Assembly (NCBI GenBank): GCA_013400115.1
Contig: VXBP01002355.1
Span: forward strand, 62,001 to 126,000
Direction of reading: 5' to 3'
Length of the DNA stretch: 64,000 nt
From: Rhinopomastus cyanomelas
Lineage: Eukaryota > Chordata > Aves > Bucerotiformes > Rhinopomastidae
Part shown: positions 12,197-25,350 of the stretch, in pieces
How the letters are laid out: each line of letters starts with the position of its first letter
Numbering within the stretch: position 1 is the first letter of the stretch
Notes under the pieces: model-generated
What the model saw: the letters and a program-made list of their open reading frames with translations, nothing else
Told to the model about the DNA's origin: nothing
The model's database searches: none
Program-made: the position numbers and the translations under genes

Positions 12197-12202
12197 GGTG
12201 GT

Positions 12203-14150
12203 TGGGTTTTTTTTAGATTTGTGCTGAAAACTTCTCTTCTGGTGTAGTTATGACTGGTTTTCTGACAATGTGTTATGGAGTGGTACCAGACAGACAGCCT
12301 CTTCTTCATGAACACATCAGAAAGTAGGTTATGTGGTTACATGTCTAGAGAAAGTTACACCTGGGTTTGATGTGTTTTAGCCCAGGATCCTGCGATCTAA
12401 ATGCAGGGTTGTGCTGAGGGCAGGTAGCTTGACGTGCGACAGGTGTAGGGCAAAGTCCTGGTAGATTCTGTAGGACTTGTGTGGCAGATCCCTGCTTTGC
12501 AAAAGCAGCAGCTCCTCCAGATGTGCCATCCAAATTCTCCTTTCCATGAATTTTGTCTTAAGCTGTAAACTATAAGCTTATTTGTGCCCTTCACCTGTAA
12601 GACCACTCAGACCTCTGTAACAGAACTGGAGTACCCTGACATGTTCAATTTCACATGCACTCAGATCAGTGGAATTTCTATTAATTTTGTATCTAGCCCA
12701 ATCCTTACACATCCCTCTAATTCCACAGAAGGAGGATGGATGTGAAGAAGCACAGAATACCTCAGGTCGTCTTTTTCAGATTATTTGTGGTTTTCACCCA
12801 TTTCCTAGGTGAAAGTCCAACATGGATTATCACAACCTTGCTGTGTAGATGCCAATATGCACTCTGAGTTGATTGCAAGTATTTTGGATGCTTTTATTAA
12901 TGAGAAGTCCTACAAGTCTGAAATACATGCTAAATATATAACCATCTGTCAAGATGCTTATATTTTTAGCTTACTGCTTATGAAATTTTCACATCTACCT
13001 TTTGTCAGTTTTGACTAACTAAGCTGAGTTTGGGGAAACTCCAGGTTTCAGACCCCTTTCTGACTTCTTTGCTGATTGCCAACAGACTCTTTTAACTTTG
13101 TTGGCAAACAACATCTCCCTCCCCAAACGTAGCATATGCATAAGTTGTCACTCAGAGAGTAAAATTTGCTATTTGCCAGTATATGGAGTATGCAATTTGG
13201 TAGATCACCCTCAAAACTTAAGGGAAAAGTAAGAAGAAATTGCTAATGAGCTGCTGTCTTTTTCTCTAATGCAATGAATTTTTCAGGGACTAATTACTAC
13301 TTAATAGAGAAAGACAAATAAATAGGACAATATGTCTTTTTATCTTAACATCTGGTTCTTATCTGTCTTTCAGAGAAGTACTGTTTGCTAACAAGATAAT
13401 TTTCATAGTTAGAGAAGGGGATTCGTTTTCAGGCAAGTTTCATCTTCCAAATATTTTTACAAATAGGGATTTCTACTTGAGCTACATTTCTCCTATGCTT
13501 GCTTACACACCAAGAAAGTATTAAATACAAACACAGGTGCTGGTGTTGAACTGCTGCAGTTCTCAATTTCTGTAGTTAACTTAATCAAGGATGTGATTCT
13601 ATGGCATCCTCACTGATCAAATGGCATTTGTTGCAATGCCAGGCTTTGCTCTGTGAGCAAAGTCCTAATGATGGAACCCACTTGCTGGAAGACCTAAGCA
13701 GTGTTAGCTGCGGCACCCTGTTAGTAAAACAGTCCATTAATAGACTGCAGTAAACTCAGATTTTTATGTTGTGGCATTTTGTATAGGGGGCATAAGCATT
13801 TCAGAATTGCCGTAGCACTTTTAACTTCTCACCAGCTTTTGATCAAAACCAAATAGGATGGTATCGTGCTAATTCTGGTGCAGGTAGAAACCTATTGTAA
13901 ATTCAGAATTTTCAAATTCGATTGCCAAAATTCAGGACATCAAAACCTGTGTTTAGATACCTACTTTGTACAGATTTGTAATGCCAGAATAATCCAATAG
14001 TAAGTTATCTATTATCTCCATTATCTTCTTAGATTTAGATGATTTATGTATTATTATCTTAGTTTTCTATAGCATCTGTTCTGTGAAAACTAGAATGAAG
14101 CGCTGGATTTAATCTTTCTTCCTCCTTGTCCAAGTCAGTCATTATTTTCA
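12203..14150. other. Intergenic DNA, no gene recognised
   Basis: The sequence is AT-rich. Short open frames carry no recognisable domain. No repeat family was identified. Confidence 0.5.
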
Positions 14151-14530
14151 CTGAATCACAGAACATTAGGTATTTGAAGGGACCTTGAAAGATCATCCAG
14201 TCCAATCACCCTACCACAGCAGGATCACCTAGACCAGGTTGCACAGGAACACATCCAGGTGGGTTTGAAACGTCTCCAGAGACGGAAACTCCACCTCCTT
14301 GGGCAGCCCCTTCCAGTGCTCCATCACCCTCACTGGGAGGAAGTTCCTTCTCATATTGATGTGGAACCTCCAGCTTACACCCATTGCCCCTTGTCCTATC
14401 ACTAGATGACAGTGAGAAGAGCCTGGCTCCATCCTCCTGACATGCACCCTTCACATATTTATCAACATTAATGAGGTCACCCCTCAGTCTCCTCCAAGCC
14501 GAGTATAACATTCTCAGTCTTCCAGACTCA
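14151..14530 (-). mobile_element. CR1 LINE 3' fragment (young type)
   Basis: On plus it begins CTGAATCACAGAACATTAGG and continues through GATCATCCAGTCCAATCACC and TGCCCCTTGTCCTATCACTA to the ORF2 C-terminal codons (minus-strand RLRGDLINVDKYVKG). It is 5'-truncated, as is usual for CR1. Confidence 0.9.
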
Positions 14531-15101
14531 AAATTTTTGCAGTTTACTAACTCTGTAAATCCAGAACTACCTAAATCCAGTTTCTTACCTTGGTGGACAG
14601 TAGTTAGAGTTTTTCTCTGACAGCTGTCAATTATTTGCACTTTATTCTGACCAGAGTCACAAATAAGTATGTAAATAACACTTTTTAAGTACTCTTTGGT
14701 TCCATTTTAACATGACGTCTATTTTTCATCTCACCTAAGATCTTTATATTTATCTTTCTAGTTATAGGCAAATACCTTCTTCTTAGTGTCCTGATCACCT
14801 CATCACTTCTTTGCTAGCAGTATATTCTTCAGCTACATTTCTTCTTTGTGTGTGTCATTTGCTGCTGCTTTCTCTGGGTTTTTTTTTTTAATTTATATCT
14901 ATGTGTCTGACCAGTCCTCTACTTTTGAGGCTCCTTGTTTCCATTCATATCTGCCCTGCATCTAAACTCCCTGTTTTGTGCAGGTTAGTACAATTGACAG
15001 GACAAAGAGAAGTCCTAGAAAAACAGAAGATGCTGCATGTGATCTTTTCTCCTAGCTCCATCCAGAACTGGAAATCCCAGACAATCTTGCTAAATTGCCC
15101 T

Positions 15102-16325
15102 TGTAGCGGGTTGGGGATTCTCCACTAATTTTAGCAAGTAAGGTCTCGATGACATCTCGGACAAATTTGCCAGACAATGAATGGCTTAGGATACTGGATA
15201 GAAGTTTATTAACCTAACTGTATACAGACAAAGAAAAAAGGAAACAAAAAGAATAAAACAAATAAAAACCAGCAAGTTGGTGCACACAAACCTAGAAACT
15301 GCGTCAAACATGCCATTACACTATCTGAGGAAAATACCATGGGAAGTTACTATCGTTTGGGCCTTGGGTCACGACAGAGATCTGGGCAACAACAACAGTA
15401 TGCAAACCGGAGACGAGTTCCACCACCCTCTCCCTTAACGCCCAATTGCACCCCAGTGCGGGCGGCATGCATTTCAACAACCTACCCCTGTCTCTGTCCT
15501 TCCGACCTAAGAGATCTGGGCAACANNNNNNNNNNNNNNNNNNNNNNNNNNNNNNNNNNNNNNNNNNNNNNNNNNNNNNNNNNNNNNNNNNNNNNNNNNN
15601 NNNNNNNNNNNNNNNNNNNNNNNNNNNNNNNNNNNNNNNNNNNNNNNNNNNNNNNNNNNNNNNNNNNNNNNNNNNNNNNNNNNNNNNNNNNNNNNNNNNN
15701 NNNNNNNNNNNNNNNNNNNNNNNNNNNNNNNNNNNNNNNNNNNNNNNNNNNNNNNNNNNNNNNNNNNNNNNNNNNNNNNNNNNNNNNNNNNNNNNNNNNN
15801 NNNNNNNNNNNNNNNNNNNNNNNNNNNNNNNNNNNNNNNNNNNNNNNNNNNNNNNNNNNNNNNNNNNNNNNNNNNNNNNNNNNNNNNNNNNNNNNNNNNN
15901 NNNNNNNNNNNNNNNNNNNNNNNNNNNNNNNNNNNNNNNNNNNNNNNNNNNNNNNNNNNNNNNNNNNNNNNNNNNNNNNACACCGTCCCAAGAACGGACG
16001 GGGCGGGGGAGCGGGGGGCGCTCGGCTGAGAAGCCGCAGCCCAAGAGGGCCTGCAGCACACACGAGCGGGCTACATACTTCCTGCTTCTTCCTCTCCTTC
16101 TTCTTACTTCCTGCCTTTTCTCTAAACAAACCGCCCGCTCCTTTTCTCATAGGCTAACCCAACACGGACATCCGGGGCAGGTCCAGGACCAGCGACACCT
16201 TCCCCCAGGACAAGTCCCCTGTGGGGGAGGGGTCCTCCAAAACAAAACAACTCCTTTTCTTTTCTTCTTCATGAAAGCAGAACTGCTGTATGTTTGAAAA
16301 TGCTAGCAATTTTCAAACCACAACA
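15102..16325 (-). mobile_element. Long solo LTR with 5-bp TSD, interrupted by assembly gap
   Basis: On plus the element starts TGTAGCGGGTTGGGGA and ends TTTCAAACCACAACA. The reverse of that end, TGTTGTGGTTTGAAAA, resembles the start, as expected for LTR termini. Both sides carry GCCCT (15097-15101 and 16326-16330), a 5-bp target duplication typical of ERVL-type elements. A reversed AATAAA (TTTATTA, about 15208) indicates minus orientation. The U3 side (15980-16240) is very CpG- and GC-rich, unlike its surroundings, and may hold the promoter. The total is 1224 bp including 454 unknown bases. No coding region is visible. Open frames running through the unknown bases are artefacts. Confidence 0.72.
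15526..15979. other. Assembly gap (454 N)
   Basis: This is a run of N inside the long LTR. The left edge reads AGAGATCTGGGCAACA, a motif already present at 15377-15392. The gap therefore probably sits in a tandem repeat with a period near 130 bp, whose true length is unknown. Confidence 0.9.
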
Positions 16326-16330
16326 GCCCT

Positions 16331-19300
16331 GTAGAAAGTAAACTGAGACAAAGTCTTGGACTGCAAGTCTTTTGGCAACCCTAGTGTTTTCTTCCAAAAC
16401 GTGAGTTACCTTGTTTGTCCAGTCATGCTAGTCCTGATCACAGCTATTCCCTAATTAGAAGCGAGAAACTTATTTTCTGCTTTCAGTATCAAATTTCAGT
16501 ATAAATTTTCAGTATAAAATCACTTTCTTGGCACCTGCCTACATACCTGACAGCTTTCTGTCTCTTCTGTTTACCTTTCCATAATTTTTCAAGGCTATAT
16601 GTAATATCTAATCAGATTATTTTCTATTTTCAGTCCTTCTGGTTCAGCATGATTCATGCAATTGCTTTTCATGTCACTTCTATTAACATTCCCCATGTCC
16701 CAAGATCTGGCAGATAATTCAACTGGACAACTACATTACCTGGAATCACTACATCAGACATATTCTGAAGAAAGAAACCTTTAGTCTTCCATCACATACA
16801 AATAATCTTAAATACCTGTATCCCTTCATATCTGAGCAATTAGTTTGCTCTTTGCAGTATTTTTCTTTTTTCTTCTTTTCATACAAATTCTTTCATGCTT
16901 GACTCCTTCAACCTTAGTGGAGTTTCTCGTCAAGATTCTTTTTGTTCCTTTCAAATGTTTCTTTATTTCTTGTAAGCTTTAGATTTCTTCTATAGACAGT
17001 TTTGCTACTTTATGTATAATACACTGTCTTTTATCTTAGCTGTACCTTAGATTTCATTATTGTGGTATGATAATACATAAATCTTCACATAAGAGCTGCT
17101 ACCCAACATTTTCTTACATCCATATGTGGGAAGGATTTAAAGAAATGTGCTAAATCCATTCTGTGATACGAGATGAATTACCGTTTCAGCTAACTTGTGG
17201 ATAGAGGCAAAAAAACCTCAGGATTCCTAGATATACTGCTTTAGCTAGTAAAATTAAACTAAGTTAGAAGAAACAAAAAGAACAGCTGCTATCACCCTGG
17301 TTTTGTCCTGTATCTCAGCTCAGCACGATGCAATCTCTTTTACCTGCTTGCCTGTGAGTTTGCCGGTATTCCCATATCCCCAAATACCCATTAGCACCTC
17401 AGTAACAACTGCTCCATTCCCAGGACATAGCACCGAAAGAACTGTAAAACAGGAGAAATGAAGCCTTCATTTGGTCACATCCTGAGTGCTAGCTCAGCAG
17501 CAGGGCAGAGTGAGCTCAGGTGCCACCATCACATTATATGTGACTTCTCATCTCAGATTCTGAGTGAGTTCTGGCTGTTTTCTAACCTCTTGAACTAATT
17601 GCAGAAGAGCAGTTAACAGCCACGCTGCTTTAATTTATCAATAATGAGAAGTGAGCTGGAGCTGTCAGGAAATACATTTGACATCCCAGCTTCGAAGAAC
17701 AGGAACTCTTTGCTCCCTCTGTAGATAGGATGGGAAATACAATCATTACTAAACCTAATTTATTTCATAAGCAGAGTTGGCAGTGTGATTCCTTTTCAAG
17801 ATTTCCTGGCACTTTCCTATTATGGGTTTCTGCTTTTAGTTGTCTACATCAGACAAACATGATTTGTTCAGACTGAAATAACCCAAGCTGAACATCTGCT
17901 TCTTCTGCTAAGATTAGTTTTTTGTCTTTCAGGTTGTAGTTACATTTTTAAGCTATTGCAACTTTAAAACTGTATTCACATTAGGAAGACATCAACTCGG
18001 ATGGCAAAGACAGTATATGGTAAAGGAATAATTGTAGTATGGAGCCACAGCAGCTTTGTGCTTTACCTTACAGTTAGGTAAAGAAGGTAAAGAGTGGGAT
18101 GTGACCTTTGAGGCAGGAATCATTAAGGAATGCAAAGGTTGATGGGCTATAGGTTGTAGAAAGGGAAGACAGGCGTTACTTTGGTATTTCCCATTCTTAT
18201 TTCTCAGAATACAACAAAATATTATTAGGGTTCAAAGTGCTGAAGAAAGACTGTCTTTTGTGGGCAGCCTTCACAGCAGCCCAGGGAGAGATTAAATAAC
18301 AAATTTATTTTTCTTTTCAAAACTGAGGAAGTAGAGGGGAACTGAAATGCTATATTCTTATTTACAGAAAAGTAAATTTAGAAGTTCCCTATTACTTCCA
18401 CAAAAATTCAGTGGGTTCTATAGGGACAGTAACAAGAACTCCCAAGTCTGGCATACATATTTCCACAGAAAATTAATGTTTTACACAAGCAGAATAAGAA
18501 ACAAGCAAAAAATTGTAAGAATTTTATGAGCTCCATGAAAACTGGTTGTCTTGTTAGTGCAACACTTTGGGACAAAACTGTTTCCATGCAAAGAAACACT
18601 ACAGCCATATAAGTATTAGAGAACAGAGAATTCTTGTTGGGAGATATTGTATGGGTCACTGTGCATTCTCAAGATTTCAAACAGCACCTCAGCTGATCTG
18701 CAGTAAGAGAACCCGAAATTATGTGGTATAATGGAATCAACATCAAGCAATATTTTGTCTATGAAAAAAATTCATGCTGACAAAGGAAATTAGAACAGTG
18801 TAAGGAAACCTAGATTCTGTCTGAAAACCTGGATACAGAAATTCCCTGTAAAGCAGTACAAATTAGTTGATGTTACCAGAGCAAGAAAAACCGTAGTGAC
18901 AGAATAAAATGTTATCCAGGTTCCAGAATACTTTATTATCACCACCTTAGGTCACTAAGCTTCACAAGCTACATCCATCAAGTTTGATAGCAGGATATAT
19001 ACTCACGGCTGAAGCTAGAAGGTGCAGTACTTTAATGTACTAACCACTTACATTAAGACACCTGGGTGCAAAGTCAGTTAAGACAAGAACAAAATGGGTT
19101 TGTTGGTCTCAGCCTGCTCTCTAGTGGACAACTGCACATAAACCCAGTCCTGGAAAGAAGCCCAAAATTAGATTTGTTGGCCAAGACATCTGGTGAAATT
19201 CTGGTGACATATTCACAGAATCACAGAACATTAGGGTACTGTTAACCAGGGTTTGAAAGGGGATCACAAGGGGAAACAGGTCAGTGGAAAGCAGCAAAGG

Positions 19301-21125
19301 CAATTAGATTCTTCGATGTTACGGAAAAATTAAGATAAGATGACATGCTGCCATGACAGACATATATAATGTTTGTGATTAAGTAAAATGTTTGGTTTCA
19401 TTTACCCTTTGTGATAGCACAAGACATGAAGAAAGAAAAAAATTGACACACATGATAATAATAAAGGAAATATTTTCTTGATGAGTAATTAATCTGCAAA
19501 CTGATGTCTGAAAGACAACTTAGAGATAAGAGCAGAATAGGACTTCAAAAATATAACGCTTTTATATTAATAATGAGAATAGCAATAGTTATGTTAGATA
19601 GTATTAAAAGTTATGAGCACTACAAACTCTCATGATTCAAGATATAAAACAAACATAAGTCTCTTAGAGCATGGGAAGGAACTAGCCCACAGATATTTCA
19701 CTTCCTGAGTGCATCCCATAAAATGGGAACATTGACTTTCGCGGGCTGCAGTACAATGCTGGAGTCTTAGATTTGTGTAGTCTGTGGTATTTCCTAGGCT
19801 TCCAAGAAAAATTCCTTAGCGACTCATTTGCAGAAATTAGCTGCAAAAAATTGCCTGGAAATCTGACCCATTTCAGGTTATTTCCCTTTATGTTGCTTAA
19901 CCTTTTACTAGCCAGGAGAATAACACTCACTGGCATCCAAGCATTTACAATCATAGGCCAACTACAGAGGCAAAGTAAACATTTCATTGAGTTAAACTAT
20001 CTTTCCTAAGCATCTTTTCTTTTGTTTACTAAAAGAAAAATAGTTATGACTAGCTTATAATTGACCATTATGTATTTTACATATATACATGTAAAATTAT
20101 AGATGTTACATAACAATTTCATTTTAAATAGTCTCTTTTGCAATCTCTTAATGTCAAAGCAGCTTCTCTGACATGATTCTGATTTCAAATTCAGAGAATA
20201 ATTTTAATAATTAAATAGTGTTACCCTCAATTTTGCAAAGAAATGCAACTCCAGGCATACTTTAAAGAGCAATTTATCAAACATGAATTTCCATTGTTCT
20301 CTCTCAGTTACTAATTATACTATTAGTTTCTCAAAGCTCTTTTTTCTGTGGTGCTTTTATAATTATCACTTCTGATTATTTTATCTCCAGTCTTCATGGT
20401 TTACTCAAAGACTGCGCTAGCGTGAAAATGTAAGTTAACATTTCCAGAAAAACATTTGTTCTAAACTTTGTAGATAACTTACTTTTATCTACTTTTTAGA
20501 AGTGAACCAGGTGAATCTGAAATGTCTCTAAAATCACAAGGCAAATAAAGTAAAATTTTAACTTATTGAGGAAAGGAGGTGAATTGTAGTTTCTGCTTAT
20601 GTGAAGATGACAATACGCTTCCACGAGTAAATTCCTACTCCAAAATTATGTATTTATGGAAGATCTTGACAAGTACAAGGTCCTTGAAGATTAGAAAAAA
20701 TAATAATTGGAAATGTGAAATAGGACCTAAAGTTATCAAGCATAATGCAGAGGAATGAAACAGCTAAGACTCGTGTAACTTCAAAAAAATTTGAATTATG
20801 CATTTAATTTCAGACTTGTGGCACGAATTAGGATAAGTACCAGCAAAATAGCAGCTTTTGCAGTTAATAACAGACAATGGATTAAGTTTGTCAATTTTTC
20901 TAAGCTGACAAATGGAAGATGATGGTTGCTGAAATGAGCTGTAGATTATATGAGAACTACTACGGTACTTAAGAGCTAATACTTTTATTCTAAAAGCTTG
21001 AAGCTGTAAAAATTAATAATAAAACTGTATATTTTGCTAGTTGTAGTGCTTCAGGTATCCAGTAAAGTAAGGTTTCTTGATGGAGGTAGTCTTCTGTTTC
21101 TACATGGCATCAAACATAGCCTTCC
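16331..21125. other. Intergenic DNA, no gene recognised
   Basis: The sequence is AT-rich. The only repeat seen is a stub of a reversed CR1 3' end at 19212-19242 (CACAGAATCACAGAACATTA). Other open frames up to 101 codons look like chance. Confidence 0.5.
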
Positions 21126-21778
21126 AAAAATCATAGAATCATAGAATCATTACAGATCGGAAGGGACCTGAAAGATATCTAGTCCAATCCGCCTGCAACA
21201 GCAGGATCACCTAGACCAAGTCACACAGGAACCTGTCCAGTCGGGTCTTGAACATCTCCAGAGAAGGAGACTCCACAACCCCCCTGGGCAGCCTGTTCCA
21301 GTGCTCTGTCACCCTCACCGTGAAGAAGTTCCTTCTCAGGTTGATGTGGAACCTCCTATGTTCCAGCTTACAACCATTGCCCCTTGTCCTATCACTACAT
21401 GACACCAAGAACAGCCCAGTGCCATCATCCTGACACCCACCCCTCAAATATTTGTAGACATTAATGAGGTCACCCCTCAGTCTCCTCTTCTCCAAGCTAA
21501 AGAGACCCAGCTCCCTCAACCTCTCCTCATAAGGGAGGTGTTCCACCTCTCTTATCATCTTTGTTGCCCTACGCTGAACTCTCTCCAGCAGCTCCACATC
21601 CCTCTTGTACTGAGGAGCCCAGAACTGGACACAATACTCCAGGTGTGGTCTCACCAGGGCAGAGTAGAGGGGGAGAAGAACCTCTCTTGATCTGCTAACC
21701 ACCCCTCTTCTAATCCACCCCAGGATGCTGTTGGCCCTCTTGGCCACAAGAGCACATTGCTGGCTCATAGTCATCTTG
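21126..21778 (-). mobile_element. CR1 LINE: ORF2 C-terminus and 3' UTR (young)
   Basis: The minus strand has an uninterrupted 187-codon frame (21211-21774) from MTMSQQCALVAKRANSILGW to the terminal ...RLDRFLCDLV, the C-terminal region of the CR1 reverse transcriptase polyprotein. It is followed by the 3' UTR with GGTGATCCTGCTGTTGCAGG and the repeated tail reading TCATAGAATCATAGAATCAT on plus. The lack of stops indicates a recent insertion. The catalytic RT core is absent; see the adjoining segment beyond the ambiguous base. Confidence 0.93.
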
Positions 21779-21779
21779 N

Positions 21780-22150
21780 ATCACCCCAAGTGGCCACCCC
21801 CTCCTTCCATGACTTATAGGCTTGCTTCTTCCTCTTCATTTTGCCTAGTAGTTCCCTGGTTAACCACACGGGTCTTTTGGCCCCCTTCCTCGACTTATTC
21901 CTTGTTGGGATACTCATTTCTTGTGCTTCTAGAAAGCAGTCCTTGAATGTTTGCCAGCTGTCCTGAACTCCCTTACCCGCCAGTACCCTGTCCCATGGGA
22001 TGTCCCCTAGCAATTGCTTGAGAAGGCCAAAGTTGGCCCTCCTGAAGTCCAGGGTTGTGGTTCTGGTAGCTATTCTGTCCCTGCCACACGAGACCCTGAA
22101 CTCCACCATCTCGTGGTCACTGCAACCGAGGCAACCCCCAACCTTCACTG
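21780..22150 (-). mobile_element. CR1 LINE: endonuclease-RT linker segment
   Basis: A minus-strand open frame covers the end of the endonuclease domain (GGCLGCSDHEMVEF) and the following linker (TTTLDFRRANFGLLKQLLGD, KGAKRPVWLTRELLGKMKRK), ending directly at the ambiguous base 21779. Orientation and age match the neighbouring 3' piece, so both are probably one element from which the RT core is missing, either deleted in the genome or lost at a collapsed assembly join. Confidence 0.9.
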
Positions 22151-24279
22151 ACAATTCAACAGCAGTAGGACCAAGAAAACTCTATCAGAAGTACCAACTG
22201 CATGCATAGAATTTCTGTTGTATTCATGACCACCTGCTGGAAAACACTAATGCACAGAACAAACATAAGTAAGATAGCTGTAGCTCAAAATGGATAGTGC
22301 TGGAAGTGAGATATAGCAAGTACACTGGTAAAGGAAGAAATCCCACCCATAATAGTGGTGCCTTACTGCTAGAGGACAAATAGTAAACAGCATTTATGCT
22401 ATGCAAGATCTTAATCTTTATTTGTGATCTTACAAAAGAGCTTAAAATCCTTTCCTTTCTGCAGAGCAGAGATCTGTGCATACTAAAGGAGCAACATACT
22501 GTAACCATGACTATATATTCCAGGGACATAAACCACTAAATGACAGCTCAGCATCAGCCAAAGCTGATCAAAGCCTCAGGAATCTTATCTCCCCAACTTC
22601 TGTGGGAGCCCACTGTGACAAGCTTATTCTTTGATCCCAAATTTAGAATATGTCAGACTGGGTTAATCCTACATGTTTATTTTCACATTTGACAATTTTT
22701 TTTAATGAAAGTGATAGGCACAGCCCAAGCTTTCAACTCTCTCACCAAAAAGTGAGTTAGAAAAGCTCTAACTTGGATTTCAGCTTTCAGGTGAAATCTA
22801 TGCAGTTTTCTATCAGCTTTTCTTCAAAAGGTTTCTGAACTGGGTTGCAAAGAAACACAAGTAGTAAAGAACCTTAGAATAGAAATCTGGAAAAGTACTA
22901 CAGAAAGGAAGTGAGAGTCTGTTGTTATTTTAAATCTCATTATTATGAAAAGTCATCGACTTTGAATACCATAATCCAACTGTCTTACCCATGATACAGA
23001 TTTCCCACACTGGACGGTGAGATCTCCTATACCCAAAGGTATCATACACTTCAGACAATCAGGCCTTCACCCTGAAGGTTCACCCTGAGCAGCGGACCTT
23101 CCTATGAGCCTGACTGGTGACTGAGGTGTTCAAGGAGTGCAAGGTGCCTCACATGATGCTGATGAAAGGAGAGTCCTGTACATTCTTTCTCAGAATCATT
23201 CACTGAAATCACTACAAATGACTTCCTCATAGGGACCTCAGTATTGATCCATTTCCTTTGGTCCCGCTGATGCCATGTGTGCAGGACTCATCAAACAGCT
23301 AAGTCACTGGACAGACAGCAGTAAGAGTTGTCTCTGTTGCTTTAGCAGGGAAGGTCAAGTCACGTGCTACTTAAAATCCATAGTCTTATAAAAAAATCTA
23401 AGCATCACTCTGATTATCATTTCAGATAAATCAGAAAAGTCCAGTCACCCCTCATCACCATGTTCCCAAAATGTCAGTGAGAGTGCCCCAAAAATACAAA
23501 CAGGAGCAACAGCTCACTAAAAGTGATATGAGGGTGAGAAGCACAGGGCAGCTGCATGAACTAATTATCCCTAGAAACAGGGGAAGAAGCAAGGGCAGGT
23601 AAGAATACAGAAAGTCCTAGAAGAGCACATGTACATCCCCATTTGTCCCCTGTCATGTCTTGTCTGTCATGTCTTTTTTCTCTATAGACCCAGCTTGGAG
23701 AAAGGGAATCCTGCCAGGTATCTCCATTGACAACATGTAGACTGGATCATGGCACAGAAGAGCTAGTGGCTTACACCCAGGCACCTCTCTTGCCTACAGT
23801 TTAATTTTAATTCAAAAAAGAATAACAAAGTAAGAAAGAGGAAGTCTTTTAAAAGGAGGAGAAGGGTAGCTCAGTCTCAACTCTGTACAGAAACTTAGGA
23901 AAGGGTAAAAAGAAGCTGGTGTAACTAACCAGCAGGGTTAGTGAGGTTTTTAGAAACAAAAATACATCTTTGAAAGGGCTGAAGTCATGTTCAAACGACT
24001 CAAGAAGAAAGAATCGCAAACTCTGGCAGGTTAAATGTGAAAACAACCAGGCTGACCAAAAAGCATCTGAAGTAACTAACAAAGGAATCAAAACTAATAA
24101 TTCTCTTCTCTACAAAACACATCAGGAACAGGAAGTTTGCCAGAATCCTTAAGGCCATTTCATTCTCAGGGCATAAAAGAGTACTCAGAGATGACAAGGT
24201 TATTGCAGAGAAGGTAAGTGAACTCTGCATTGGTGTTCACTGTGGAAGGAACTGGGAAGGTTCCAAAATCAGGACCCTT
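22151..24279. other. Intergenic DNA, no gene recognised
   Basis: I see no protein-coding exon or identifiable repeat before the degraded LINE that becomes readable near 24.3 kb; the element may start somewhat earlier. Confidence 0.45.
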
Positions 24280-25350
24280 CTTGGCAGGGGACTCATCTGA
24301 AGATCAGTCTGAAATTGAAATTACTGTAGAAGAGATTTGGAATAAATAGATAAAGTGAAAATCACCATGACTGTGTAGTATTCACTCCAAATTTCTAAAA
24401 GAGCTGAAGGACGAAAGAGCTGAATTACTCACAGCAGGGTGTTACCTATTGCTTAAAATCGCCTTGCTTCTGGAAGGCAGCAGATGTGACATCAATTCTT
24501 TTAAAAGCTTCCAGAGAAAATTCAGGCAATGGCAAGGATGTATGTCTGATGTATACTGGGCAAATTGCTAGAAAGTAGACAAGAAACAGAATTACGGGGC
24601 ACTTGGACAGGTCTGATTTATTTGGGAGGAGTTAGCATTCTGTTGCAGAAAATACTGCTTTACAGTGCTGATAAAAGCTTTTCAAAGGAGCCAAAACTAG
24701 TGTGGATAATAGGGCAGTGATGATGTCAATACAGTCTCATTTGATTTCCAGAAGACATGAGTTCAGGTTAGAATTAGGGTTTGCTGAACCAGAATAGAGT
24801 ATCTACAACAAAGGTAAGATTGAAGGTAGTAAAAATACCACTGAGGAAGTGCAAGGCAGGAATTTTGAGGTTTACAGGGACAAGATTATTGGAAAGCATC
24901 CTAACTGTGTTCAGACTGGCGTGACATTAGCCTCAGAGCAAGACTGAGGAAAAGCAGTTGGAAACAGCATGGCTTTTGTTTCCAGATAGAGGAAAAGGCC
25001 TCATAAATCAAGTATCCCTTACTGGCAGACCTTAAGAGGCTCCTTTGGGACAGCATTAGGTTAGGGAATCCTGAACCTGCCAAAACAATGAGGGCTTTAA
25101 AAGGTAAACTTCCTGCATGCATAAAATGTTACTTAAAAGATAAAAAAAGCATCAGAGTAAATGGTCAGTTCACACTGTGGGAATTCATAGTGGTCTGCCT
25201 GAGAGGTGTCCTTCAGCACATTAATAAATTACTTTGAGACAGAAGCCAATAATGAGATGAGCATGTGCGTTGGTGATAACATAACATCAGTTGTTAAAGG
25301 AACACAGGTTTGTTGTGAAGAACTACTGCAGTCCCAGAGACCACTGAAAT
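24280..25350 (+). mobile_element. Ancient degraded LINE (CR1/L3-like) with RT remnants
   Basis: Plus-strand conceptual translation, with several frameshifts and stops, gives recognisable LINE reverse-transcriptase pieces in order. CFWKAADVTSILLKASRENS and then RITGHLDRSDLFGRS with HSVAEN lie at about 24466-24655; ETEANNEMSM then VVKGTQ lies at about 25230-25310, where a LINE would have its D-x-x-T-K catalytic region (here mutated). This matches the order in CR1/L3-clade RTs and is much more decayed than the other CR1 copies. The boundaries are approximate. No function is expected. Confidence 0.6.

Noticed and set aside
15316..16297. Frames of 184-283 codons across 15.3-16.3 kb
   Set aside because: Most of each is translated N bases in the assembly gap; the flanks are LTR sequence.
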